In this document: piece by piece, positions 16,324 through 25,333 of the stretch
How positions within the stretch are numbered: the first letter of the stretch is position 1
How the letters are laid out: every line of letters begins with the position of its first letter
NCBI RefSeq assembly: GCF_033097525.1
Contig: NZ_CP109907.1
Span: forward strand, 3,348,001 to 3,412,000
Direction of reading: 5' to 3'
Source: Sphingobacterium sp. UGAL515B_05
Lineage (GTDB): Bacteria > Bacteroidota > Bacteroidia > Sphingobacteriales > Sphingobacteriaceae
Length of the DNA stretch: 64,000 nucleotides
The notes under the pieces: generated by a model
Database searches by the model: none
Told to the model about the DNA's origin: nothing
Seen by the model: the letters and a program-made list of their open reading frames with translations, nothing else
Position numbers and translations under genes: made by a program

Positions 16324-18570
16324 ATGTTGATGCACACAAAAATGAAATACGTTCTCTTAACACTCTTGATCATTTGTTTTGGCACTTCCCAGGCCCAACG
16401 GTATTATCTCTGGGATGATCGACCTGCCAAAGATTGGATGACCGAAGCATACCCGATCGGAAATGGACGAATAGGAGCCATGATCTTTGCGGGCGTAAAT
16501 CAGGAACATATCCAATTTAATGAAAATAGCCTCTGGACAGGTGATGAACAGGAGACAGGTGCCTATCAGGCTTTTGGTGATCTTTTTGTTCGTTTTGACT
16601 CCGATATTAATAAACCCTTTACCGCCTATAGCCGGAAATTGAATTTGGATAAGGGCTTACATGAAATAGCCTACCAGCAGGATGGACAGCAAATCAACCG
16701 CCGGTATTTTGCGAGTCAGCCCGATCAGGTCATGGTATTTGACTATGCAAATAGTAAAAAAGGGAAACTCAATGCCCAGATCGCACTTCGGGATGCACAT
16801 GGGAAGGTGGTGCAGGCAGAAGATGCTCACCTGTGGTTTCAGGGAACGCTCGACAATGGTATGCGGTATGCCGCACAGGTACGCGTACAGGTCGTCGGTG
16901 GTTCACTTTCCAAAACGACAGATGAAAAAGGACAGACTGTCCTTACCGTAAAATCTGCCGATCGACTTATTCTGCTGCTGAGTGCCGCAACAGATTACGC
17001 CAATACACGGGCAACCAACTGGAAGTCGGCCGAAGAACCGATGCAGGTCAATGAGCGTTATCTGCAGCAAGCGGAAAGATATGGCGTAAATAAGCTGCTG
17101 GCACGGCACGTTGCAGATTATACAGCGCTGTTTAACCGCGTGACGCTTGATCTTGACCATAGCCAGCTGGACGCTAAGCAAACAACAAAAGCGCTGTTGG
17201 AAGCCTATAAAAAACAGCCGATCCCGGCTCTGGAAGCATTAGTATATCAATATGGACGTTATCTGCTGATCAGTTCCTCACGGAAAGGCGGTTTGCCTGC
17301 AAATCTGCAAGGGCTTTGGAATAACAGTAACAATCCACCATGGCGCTCAGATTACCATTCCAATATCAATGTACAGATGAACTATTGGCCTGCAGAAGTC
17401 GCTAATCTGGGTGAATCGGCCTGGCCTTACCTCGATTATATCAATAGCATGCGTGAGGTGAAAAAAATAAATACACAAAAGGAATTTCCGGGCGTAAGGG
17501 GCTGGACCGTAAAGACCGAAAATAATATCTTCGGTGGGGAGAGCTTCCTTTGGAACACCCCCGGAAGTGCCTGGTATGCTCAGGCGCTCTGGGAGCATTA
17601 TGCCTTTAACAAGGACGAGAAATACCTGCGCGAATTTGCATACCCGATTTTAAAAGAAATAAGTGAGTTTTGGGATGATCGTCTGGTTCGAAGACCGGAT
17701 GGAACTGTGGTGGCGCCAAAGGGCTGGTCGCCGGAACATGGCCCCACAGAGGATGCCGTGAGCTATGACCACCAGATTATTTACGATCTTTTTAACAACT
17801 ACATCCAGGCGAGCACAGTTTTAAATATGGACGCCGATTACCGTAAGCATATCGCGGCACTTCGCGATGCGCTGCTCAAACCCAAAATCGGTAAATGGGG
17901 ACAGTTGCAGGAGTGGGAAACGGATCGTGATGATCCACAGGACAAGCATCGCCATGTCTCGCATCTGTTTGGCCTGTACCCCGGTAACCAGTTCTCTGTT
18001 TTAAAAACACCGGAACTGGCCAAAGCTGCACGAGTTACCCTCACCGCGCGAGGCGACGAATCCACCGGTTGGTCCATGGCCTGGAAGGTGGCTTTTTGGG
18101 CCCGCTTGCAGGATGGGAATCACGCCTATAAAATCCTAACTAATTTCATTAACCTCGTCGGCGGCGATGGTATTGATTACAACAATGGCGGTGGCGTTTA
18201 CGCCAACTTGCTCTGCGCGCATCCACCTTTTCAGATTGATGGCAACCTGGGTTATGTGGCTGCGGTGAGTGAAATGTTGCTGCAGTCGCAAACGGATGTG
18301 CTGGAATTACTTCCTGCACTGCCTCATCGCTGGTCGGCCGGAACAGTGAAAGGACTCAAAGCCCGGGGCAATGTACACATCGAAAAGATGGAATGGAGCA
18401 ACAGCAGCATTAGACAGCTTATTCTTTCATCGCCGCAAGATCAAACGATTCAGGTGTTAAGTCCTTCGCCATTGGCAGGTCTAAGCCCACAGCAGGAAAT
18501 CAATGGTAAATACCTTTATAAGATTCAATTAAAAGCAAACAAAACAGTCAAGTTCGTTAACAAATCCTAA
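16324..18570 (+). CDS. GH95 alpha-L-fucosidase-like glycoside hydrolase
   Basis: A 748-residue protein with a signal peptide (cleavage near GTSQAQ; Met7 at 16342 is an equally good start). GH95 features in order: WMTEAYPIGNGRIGAMIFAG, FNENSLWTG, the catalytic-region NINVQMNYWPAEVANLGE, the WSPEHGPTEDAVSYDHQI stretch, RHVSHLFGLYPG, and QIDGNLGYVAAVSEMLLQS. GH95 enzymes remove terminal alpha-1,2-L-fucose; some members act on alpha-L-galactose instead. It is one of two GH95 genes in the locus, and the two are clearly diverged paralogues. It is slightly shorter than many family members, with the missing part in the N-terminal beta domain. Confidence 0.9.
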   Translation: MLMHTKMKYVLLTLLIICFGTSQAQRYYLWDDRPAKDWMTEAYPIGNGRIGAMIFAGVNQEHIQFNENSLWTGDEQETGAYQAFGDLFVRFDSDINKPFTAYSRKLNLDKGLHEIAYQQDGQQINRRYFASQPDQVMVFDYANSKKGKLNAQIALRDAHGKVVQAEDAHLWFQGTLDNGMRYAAQVRVQVVGGSLSKTTDEKGQTVLTVKSADRLILLLSAATDYANTRATNWKSAEEPMQVNERYLQQAERYGVNKLLARHVADYTALFNRVTLDLDHSQLDAKQTTKALLEAYKKQPIPALEALVYQYGRYLLISSSRKGGLPANLQGLWNNSNNPPWRSDYHSNINVQMNYWPAEVANLGESAWPYLDYINSMREVKKINTQKEFPGVRGWTVKTENNIFGGESFLWNTPGSAWYAQALWEHYAFNKDEKYLREFAYPILKEISEFWDDRLVRRPDGTVVAPKGWSPEHGPTEDAVSYDHQIIYDLFNNYIQASTVLNMDADYRKHIAALRDALLKPKIGKWGQLQEWETDRDDPQDKHRHVSHLFGLYPGNQFSVLKTPELAKAARVTLTARGDESTGWSMAWKVAFWARLQDGNHAYKILTNFINLVGGDGIDYNNGGGVYANLLCAHPPFQIDGNLGYVAAVSEMLLQSQTDVLELLPALPHRWSAGTVKGLKARGNVHIEKMEWSNSSIRQLILSSPQDQTIQVLSPSPLAGLSPQQEINGKYLYKIQLKANKTVKFVNKS

Positions 18571-18582
18571 ATCTATTTATAT

Positions 18583-20781
18583 ATGCCAACCCATCATTTT
18601 AAACATGTTGTACTCGGGCTTTTGATGACCCATGGGCTTGTGCATCTGGAGGCACAGGCGCAGTCCAAACAGATTCCTATTGAAACCAGATCGAATGCCT
18701 TAGTGTTGGAGTACGATTCCACGAAAACACTGAAAATGCTTTATTACGGTGAAAAATTGAGTGATTCTAAAGAGTACTCGACCATTGCAAGCGGTTATAG
18801 GCAATTGACCGATTATAGTGGCCTCTCCAATGCGGCGTATACCCCCTCAGGTTCAAAAAACCTATTGGAACCAGCCATCAGTGTCGTTCATGCTGATGGT
18901 AACCGTTCACTTGACCTGCGCTATGAAAAGCATGCGGTGAAAAACCTGGATGCCAATGTCAAACAGCTTGATATCACCCTAAAAGATCCGGTATACGATA
19001 TTTATGTCGTTTTACACTACAAATCGTTTTTGAATGAGGATATCATTGAGCAGTGGGCAACGATCCAGAATAAGGAAAAGAAGGTCGTCACGCTGGAAAA
19101 ATTTGCTTCGGCCAATCTGACCCTGCGCTCCAAGGCGTATTGGCTACGGCAGTACCATGGCGACTGGGCAAAAGAAATGCAGGTGGACGAGGCTCCGTTA
19201 ACACATGGCATCAAAGTGCTGGACAGTAAGCTCGGAACACGCGCGAATTTATTCCAACCACCTTCCTTTATGGTGTCTCTGGGCAAGGCGGCATCCGAAG
19301 ATGAAGGAACAGTACTGATGGCAAGCCTCGGGTATAGTGGAAATTTTAAGGTGGATTTTGAAGTGGATTACCTCAATAACCTGCGTATCATTGCCGGAAT
19401 AAATAACTATGCTTCCAATGTGAAATTAGCCAGCAACCAGGAATTTACAACACCCAAATTGATTTATACCTTGTCGACAAAGGGAAAAGGCACCGCCTCC
19501 CGAAATCTGCACAATTGGGCCCGAAAATATCAGCTGCTGGATGGAAATGGCGAACGCCTAACTTTACTCAACAATTGGGAGGCGACCTACTTTGATTTTA
19601 ATGAACAAAAATTAAAAGGTTTGCTCCAGGATACCAAAAAACTAGGGGTAGATTTATTTTTATTGGATGACGGCTGGTTTGGAAATAAATATCCGCGTAA
19701 CAGCGATCATTCCAGTCTAGGAGATTGGCAACCGAACCGGACAAAACTACCCAATGGTATCGCAACACTTGTCGAAGAAGCGACTAAGCAGGGCGTTAAA
19801 TTCGGTATCTGGGTAGAACCCGAAATGGTTAGCCCCAAATCCGAACTCTACGAGCAACATCCGGATTGGGTTGTCAAACAGCCACAACGTGAAGAACATT
19901 ACTTCCGTAATCAGTTGATCCTGGATCTGACAAATCCCAAGGTGCAGGATTTTGTTTTCCAGATTCTGGACGACCTGTTTACTAAAAATCCGGCATTGGC
20001 CTATATCAAATGGGATTGTAATGCGGTCATTTACAATGCGCATTCCGCATTTCTAAAAGACCAAGGTGCTTTCTATGTTTCTTATGTGGAAGGCCTTTAT
20101 AAAGTGCTGGAGCGCATTCGTTCGAAGTATCCGAAAGTGCCGATGATGTTGTGTTCGGGCGGTGGTGGTCGTGTGGACTATGCGGCACTTCGGTACTTTA
20201 CCGAATTTTGGCCTTCGGACAATACAGACCCTCTGGAGCGTATTTTTATGCAGTACGAGTATTCGTACTTTTTCCCGGCAATCAGCACCTCCAACCATGT
20301 GACAGACTGGGGAAAACAGTCCCTCAAATTCCGTACGGATGTAGCCATGATGGGTAAACTGGGGTTTGATATTGTGGTGAGCCACCTGAAAGAACAGGAT
20401 CTGTTATTCTGCCAGCAGGCGGTAAAGAATTACGACGCGCTTAAAGGAACAATATGGCACGGGGAGCAGTATCGTCTGGCCGATCCACGTGAAGGGGACT
20501 TCGCCGCCCTCAGCTATGTGAATAACCAAAAAACCGAGGCTGTCATCTTCAACTACCTGGTCAATAACCGCTATGGCATCGGAACAACCGATCCTGTCCG
20601 TTTAAAAGGACTGGATGCCCAAAAGCAATACCGGGTGGAGGAGATCAACCTGTATCCGGGAACTAAGTCGAGCTTAGGCCAGGGACAAACCTATTCGGGC
20701 GACTACCTGATGAAAGTTGGCGTAAATCCAGACCTGAATAGCAACCGTCCCAGTGTTTTACTAAAAATATCGGCACTTTAA
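18583..20781 (+). CDS. GH36 alpha-galactosidase
   Basis: A 732-residue enzyme with a signal peptide (to about AQAQS, residue 27). It shows the full bacterial GH36 signature: LLDDGWFGNKYPRNSDHSSLGDW, KFGIWVEPEMVSPKSELYEQHPDW, YIKWDCNAVI with Asp478 as the expected nucleophile, CSGGGGRVDYAALRY, and FWPSDNTDP with Asp546 as the expected acid/base. It releases terminal alpha-linked galactose from oligosaccharides, here probably in the periplasm. It starts 12 bp after the GH95 gene, in the same operon. Confidence 0.93.
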   Translation: MPTHHFKHVVLGLLMTHGLVHLEAQAQSKQIPIETRSNALVLEYDSTKTLKMLYYGEKLSDSKEYSTIASGYRQLTDYSGLSNAAYTPSGSKNLLEPAISVVHADGNRSLDLRYEKHAVKNLDANVKQLDITLKDPVYDIYVVLHYKSFLNEDIIEQWATIQNKEKKVVTLEKFASANLTLRSKAYWLRQYHGDWAKEMQVDEAPLTHGIKVLDSKLGTRANLFQPPSFMVSLGKAASEDEGTVLMASLGYSGNFKVDFEVDYLNNLRIIAGINNYASNVKLASNQEFTTPKLIYTLSTKGKGTASRNLHNWARKYQLLDGNGERLTLLNNWEATYFDFNEQKLKGLLQDTKKLGVDLFLLDDGWFGNKYPRNSDHSSLGDWQPNRTKLPNGIATLVEEATKQGVKFGIWVEPEMVSPKSELYEQHPDWVVKQPQREEHYFRNQLILDLTNPKVQDFVFQILDDLFTKNPALAYIKWDCNAVIYNAHSAFLKDQGAFYVSYVEGLYKVLERIRSKYPKVPMMLCSGGGGRVDYAALRYFTEFWPSDNTDPLERIFMQYEYSYFFPAISTSNHVTDWGKQSLKFRTDVAMMGKLGFDIVVSHLKEQDLLFCQQAVKNYDALKGTIWHGEQYRLADPREGDFAALSYVNNQKTEAVIFNYLVNNRYGIGTTDPVRLKGLDAQKQYRVEEINLYPGTKSSLGQGQTYSGDYLMKVGVNPDLNSNRPSVLLKISAL

Positions 20782-20793
20782 AAGGATAACGAT

Positions 20794-20840
20794 GGCACAT
20801 CCGAAGCTCCGACGCTAACAACCCGGACTTCGGATGCGCC
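20794..20840 (+). other. Intra-operon hairpin between GH36 and esterase genes
   Basis: CATCCGAAG (20798-20806) and CTTCGGATG (20828-20836) are exact complements, flanked by GGC and GCC. No T run follows, so this is more likely an mRNA processing or stability element than a terminator. Confidence 0.5.
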
Positions 20841-20878
20841 AAATGTATAAACCCAATTGAGCAAAAAACTCAAAAATC

Positions 20879-22864
20879 ATGATAAAACCTAAACAGTATA
20901 AACGGACTTTACTGGCGCTCCTACTCAGCGTTGCCAGTGGATTTTCTGCCCTACAGGCCAAAGTACAGCTGCCGGCTTTTATTGGCGACAATATGGTGCT
21001 GCAGCAGAAAGAAAAGGTCAAGATCTGGGGAACCAGTACCGCAGTCGGCAAGGAACTTAGCGTAAACACCAGCTGGAACAACAAGAGCTATCAGGTTGAG
21101 GTCGATCAGCAGGGAGGCTGGCAAGTCTATCTGGAGACACCGAAATACGGTGGACCCTACCAAATTACCATCAACGATGGTGATCAATTGATCCTAAAAA
21201 ATATTCTGATCGGTGAAGTCTGGTTTTGTTCAGGACAGTCAAATATGGAAATGCCTCTGGCGGGTTGGGGTAAGATCAATAACTTTGAGCAGGAAATCAA
21301 AGCAGCCAACTTTCCCAATATTCGTATTTTGCAGATTCCAAAAGCAACGGCCAATCAACCTACCACCGCAGTGAAGGTGGAGTCCGGTGGATGGAATCCG
21401 GTGACGCCACAAAGTATTCCGGAGTTTTCGGCGACAGCCTATTTTTTTGCGCGCGAGATCTACGAGAAAACAGGCATTCCTATTGGCCTAATCCATTCCT
21501 CCTGGGGCGGAACAATTATTGAAGCCTGGATGAGCCGGGAGGCACTTTCACCTTTTTCAACCTATACGGCGGCCATTGAAAAAATCCAACGTCCGGATGC
21601 ACAGGAAATCTATGCGAAAGATCTGGCCGAATGGAATCGCGTCGCCGAACAGCAGGATCAGGTGAAGATAGCAACGCAAGGCGAGTGGTTTGCGTCACTA
21701 TTGGATAAAAGCAGCTGGTCGACGATTACTATTCCGAGCTTTTTTGACAAGAACCTATTTCCGGGAATGGATGGTGTCGTTTATTTTGGCAAAGACGTTG
21801 AACTACCGGCACATTGGCAAGGTAAACCTCTTAAGTTGATTTTGGGAGCGATTGATGACAACGACATCACTTATGTCAATGGTACAAAAGTGGGTGAAAC
21901 TGTCGGTTACGACCAGATTCGGAACTATACTGTTCCTGCAACGGCCAACAACGGCAGTCTATTGCATATCGCCGTTCGCGTATTTGATGGAGCCGGCGAT
22001 GGTGGAATATATGGCGGTACAGAACAGCCACGACTGGAAGGGCCAAATGGCGAACAGCTATCTCTCGTTGGAGACTGGAAATGCAAAGTAGGTTATGATC
22101 TGGCGAAGCTGCCCGCAAAACCTAATGCGATGGAGGGTCCCAACAGGCCTACTGTGCTCTACAATGCCATGGTTAAGCCTTTTGTGGATTTTAAGATAAA
22201 AGGCGCCATTTGGTACCAGGGTGAAAGTAACGCAGATTCAAAAGACGCTCCTTATCAGCAACTGCTGCCCGCACTGATTCAGGACTGGCGCCAGCAGTGG
22301 AACAATGAAAAGATGCCTTTTTATTTTGTTCAACTGGCCAACTTTAAAGCGAAAAGTGTAACACCGCAGCCTTCTTCCTGGGCGAGATTACGGGAAGCGC
22401 AGCGCCAAACACTCAAATTGCCTTATACAGGTATGGCTGTTATAACGGATATCGGCGATGCACAGGATATTCATCCGAAAAACAAGCAGGATGTCGGTAG
22501 AAGACTTGGCTGGATCGCAACAGCGCTGCTCTATGGCAAGAAGATCCCTTATTCGGGCCCTGTTCTTCAGCATTGGACGACAAAAGCCGCAGAAATGGAA
22601 CTTAGCTTTAACCCCATGGGCAAAAAGCTTGTGCTGAAAGGAGCGGATAACCGCAACAGTAGTTTCACAATTGCTGGTGCCGATCAGGTTTTTTATCCTG
22701 CAGAAGTCAAACAGGTCGGAAATAAGCTGATCGTATCTGCCAAAGAAGTACCGTCGCCCGTCGCAGTGCGCTACGGCTGGGCCGATAACCCGGACCTGAC
22801 TTTATACAACGAAGCCGGGATACCCGGATCTCCCTTCCGAACCGATGACTGGACAAAAAACTAA
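20879..22864 (+). CDS. Sialate O-acetylesterase-like SGNH carbohydrate esterase
   Basis: A 661-residue protein with a signal peptide (cleavage near ALQAK, residue 27). The family hallmarks are present: LPAFIGDNMVLQQ at the start, EVWFCSGQSNMEMP with Ser121 as nucleophile, AIWYQGESNA, and DIGDAQDIHPKNKQDVGRRL with Asp530/His532 completing the triad. Between the SGNH blocks lies a galactose-binding-like jelly-roll insert (about residues 250-400, with GVVYFGKDVELPAHWQGKPLKL). These enzymes remove acetyl groups from sugars; despite the name many act on plant glycans rather than sialic acid. In this locus it would de-acetylate the glycan so that the exo-glycosidases can proceed. Confidence 0.88.
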   Translation: MIKPKQYKRTLLALLLSVASGFSALQAKVQLPAFIGDNMVLQQKEKVKIWGTSTAVGKELSVNTSWNNKSYQVEVDQQGGWQVYLETPKYGGPYQITINDGDQLILKNILIGEVWFCSGQSNMEMPLAGWGKINNFEQEIKAANFPNIRILQIPKATANQPTTAVKVESGGWNPVTPQSIPEFSATAYFFAREIYEKTGIPIGLIHSSWGGTIIEAWMSREALSPFSTYTAAIEKIQRPDAQEIYAKDLAEWNRVAEQQDQVKIATQGEWFASLLDKSSWSTITIPSFFDKNLFPGMDGVVYFGKDVELPAHWQGKPLKLILGAIDDNDITYVNGTKVGETVGYDQIRNYTVPATANNGSLLHIAVRVFDGAGDGGIYGGTEQPRLEGPNGEQLSLVGDWKCKVGYDLAKLPAKPNAMEGPNRPTVLYNAMVKPFVDFKIKGAIWYQGESNADSKDAPYQQLLPALIQDWRQQWNNEKMPFYFVQLANFKAKSVTPQPSSWARLREAQRQTLKLPYTGMAVITDIGDAQDIHPKNKQDVGRRLGWIATALLYGKKIPYSGPVLQHWTTKAAEMELSFNPMGKKLVLKGADNRNSSFTIAGADQVFYPAEVKQVGNKLIVSAKEVPSPVAVRYGWADNPDLTLYNEAGIPGSPFRTDDWTKN

Positions 22865-22870
22865 AGCCAC

Positions 22871-25222
22871 ATGAGTAGATCATCAAAAATAAACAATCGG
22901 AAAGGTCAGTTACTCTGCACGCTTGTGGTTTTCTTTCTTTCGGGCAACTTATTTGGGCAGGTGCAGGGCGGCAAACTTTGGTATCGGCAGCCGGCAAAAC
23001 AATGGGAGGAGACCCTGCCCTTGGGCAATGGAAAAATTGGCATGATGCCTGACGGTGGATTGAAGAATGACCATATTGTGCTCAATGATATCACCCTATG
23101 GTCGGGAAGCCCTCAGGATGCCAATAATTATGAGGCCAGCAGGTATTTGGATAGTATTCGAAATCTGATCAAAAGCGGGAAAAACGACCTTGCTCAGCGT
23201 CTGATCGACCAGCATTTTATCTGCAAAGGCCCCGGATCGGGCGGTAAGCAATGGGGCTGTTATCAAGTGCTCGGCAATCTGATGCTTGCTTTTGACGGAC
23301 AAACGGATCTCAACGCAGTGCAGAACTATCGCCGGGAACTGGATCTCGATAAGGCGATGGCAAAAACAAGCTATGAGCTCAAAGGCGTCCGGTATAGCCG
23401 CGAATATTGGACAAGCTTTGCTGATGACCTGGGCGTTATTCGTTTACAGAGCAGCAAAAAAGGCCAGCTAAGCCTGGAAATCAAGATTGACCGTACCGAA
23501 AGGGCTACTGCCAAGACCGAGGATGGCGAGCTTGTTTTGGTAGGACAATTGGACAACGGTGTGGACGGTAAAGGAATGCAGTTTAAAACACGTGTCCGCG
23601 CACAGATAAAAGGCGGGAAACAGCTTGTAAAAGGGCAATCTATTGTTATTCAACAGGCTGACGAAGTGCTGATTTACGTGGCAACAGATACTGATTTTAA
23701 AGGTAAGGATTTTGAGCGTACGACGGCTGAAACGCTAACAAAGGCGTTGAAAAAATCCTATAGCCAGCAGTATGCCGAACATCTGCGAAACTATTTGGTC
23801 CTGTTCAACCGTTTGTCGCTCCGATTGGGGCAGTCGAAAGATGACCTACCGACCGATGAGCGTTTGGTGGCCTTTGGTAAAGAACCGGATCAGGATCCAG
23901 GGCTGGCAGCGCTATTCTATCAGTATGGTCGTTACCTTAGTATCAGCAGTACGCGCTTAGGCTTGCTACCACCAAACTTACAGGGCTTATGGGCAAATCA
24001 GATTCAGACACCCTGGAATGGGGACTACCACCTGGATATCAATGTGCAGATGAACCATTGGCACCTCGGGGCGGCCAATTTGGGCGAGCTCAATGAACCC
24101 TTGGTAGGTCTTGTGGAAGGTCTTATGGCCCCGGGGGCAAAGACCGCGAAAGCATACTATAATGCACCGGGCTGGGTAGCCCATGTGATCACCAATGTAT
24201 GGGGCTATACCGAACCCGGAGAGTCTGCTTCCTGGGGAATTGCCAATGCGGGCTCGGGCTGGCTCTGCAATAACCTTTGGGAACATTACCTCTATACCGA
24301 AGATATAGCCTATCTACGACGCATATACCCGATTCTCTACGGAGCAGCACAGTTTTACTCCAGTGCCCTGACCGAACACCCAACCAAGGGCTGGCTATTG
24401 ACTTCGCCCTCTGTATCTCCCGAAAATTCCTTCAAGCTCCCCAATGGGCAGCAGGCAAACGTCACGATGGGACCAACGATAGATAATCAGATCGTACGTG
24501 AATTATTTGGAAATATCATCCATGCAGCGGGATTATTGGGCAAACAATCCGATCCTTTTTTAACGAAGGTTGCGGCGCAGCTTAAACGCTTAGCTCCGGC
24601 GGTACAGATCGCCAAAGATGGCCGCATCATGGAATGGATCGAAGATTATGAAGAGGTGGATTCGCAGCATCGGCATATCTCACATTTGTACGGTTTGTAT
24701 CCCGGTTATCTGATTCGTTATGATGAACATCCAGACTGGCAGCTTGCCGCTAAAAAAAGCCTAGATGTGCGGGGGGATGATGGACCGAGTTGGGCCATTG
24801 CCCATAAACTACTCTTTTGGACCAGATTGCATGAAGGCGAGCGGGCTTATAAATTATTTCGGCAACTCATGACCCCACGTGTCGATACACATATCAATTA
24901 TGGCGCCGGTGGTGGTGTTTACGCCAATTTGTTAACAGCAGGCCCCCCATTTCAGATCGATGGTAATTTTGGTGGAGCAGCTGGTATTGCCGAGATGCTG
25001 GTGCAGTCCCATCAGGATACGGTATATCTTCTACCGGCTGTGCCTCAAGCCTGGAAAAGAGAAGGCCGGGTGAGGGGCATGCGCATCAAGGGAAATCACA
25101 CGCTAGATATGGAATGGAAAGATGGTAAGATACTGAACTATCAGATTTATTCACTCAAATCACAACAACTTAACGTATGTATAGATCATAATTGGATCGC
25201 CTATCGTACAAAAGAAAAATAA
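22871..25222 (+). CDS. Second GH95 glycoside hydrolase
   Basis: A 783-residue protein with a signal peptide (VVFFLSGNLFGQ). It has the GH95 pattern: WEETLPLGNGKIGMMPDGG, VLNDITLWSGSPQDANN, LPPNLQGLWANQ, INVQMNHWHLGAANLGE, RHISHLYGLYPG and QIDGNFGGAAGIAEMLVQS. It keeps an extra N-terminal block (KSGKNDLAQRLIDQHF, about 95-115) that the first GH95 lacks, so it is not a recent duplicate. The difference after INVQMN (HW here, YW in the other) and in the substrate-facing loops suggests different linkages or sugars, for example L-fucose versus L-galactose. It begins 6 bp after the esterase gene. Confidence 0.9.
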   Translation: MSRSSKINNRKGQLLCTLVVFFLSGNLFGQVQGGKLWYRQPAKQWEETLPLGNGKIGMMPDGGLKNDHIVLNDITLWSGSPQDANNYEASRYLDSIRNLIKSGKNDLAQRLIDQHFICKGPGSGGKQWGCYQVLGNLMLAFDGQTDLNAVQNYRRELDLDKAMAKTSYELKGVRYSREYWTSFADDLGVIRLQSSKKGQLSLEIKIDRTERATAKTEDGELVLVGQLDNGVDGKGMQFKTRVRAQIKGGKQLVKGQSIVIQQADEVLIYVATDTDFKGKDFERTTAETLTKALKKSYSQQYAEHLRNYLVLFNRLSLRLGQSKDDLPTDERLVAFGKEPDQDPGLAALFYQYGRYLSISSTRLGLLPPNLQGLWANQIQTPWNGDYHLDINVQMNHWHLGAANLGELNEPLVGLVEGLMAPGAKTAKAYYNAPGWVAHVITNVWGYTEPGESASWGIANAGSGWLCNNLWEHYLYTEDIAYLRRIYPILYGAAQFYSSALTEHPTKGWLLTSPSVSPENSFKLPNGQQANVTMGPTIDNQIVRELFGNIIHAAGLLGKQSDPFLTKVAAQLKRLAPAVQIAKDGRIMEWIEDYEEVDSQHRHISHLYGLYPGYLIRYDEHPDWQLAAKKSLDVRGDDGPSWAIAHKLLFWTRLHEGERAYKLFRQLMTPRVDTHINYGAGGGVYANLLTAGPPFQIDGNFGGAAGIAEMLVQSHQDTVYLLPAVPQAWKREGRVRGMRIKGNHTLDMEWKDGKILNYQIYSLKSQQLNVCIDHNWIAYRTKEK

Positions 25223-25333
25223 CAAAACATAGCGTCCTCAACCGAATTGGAACATGCAATTTTTTGCATGATAGGGGATGCTTTGTGCCAAAAATTTCAA
25301 AATAAAAGCACCTTATAAACAAAAAAAGTAAAT
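25223..25333 (+). promoter_or_regulatory. Structured leader before the second SusC gene
   Basis: CATGCAA (25253-25259), TTTT, TTGCATG (25264-25270) form a perfect short hairpin. Outside it AGCGTCCTC (25231-25239) can pair with GGGGATGCT (25274-25282) if two G-U pairs are allowed. I see no TAnnTTTG promoter, so the gene may be read from upstream with this leader as a control or processing element. Confidence 0.4.
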
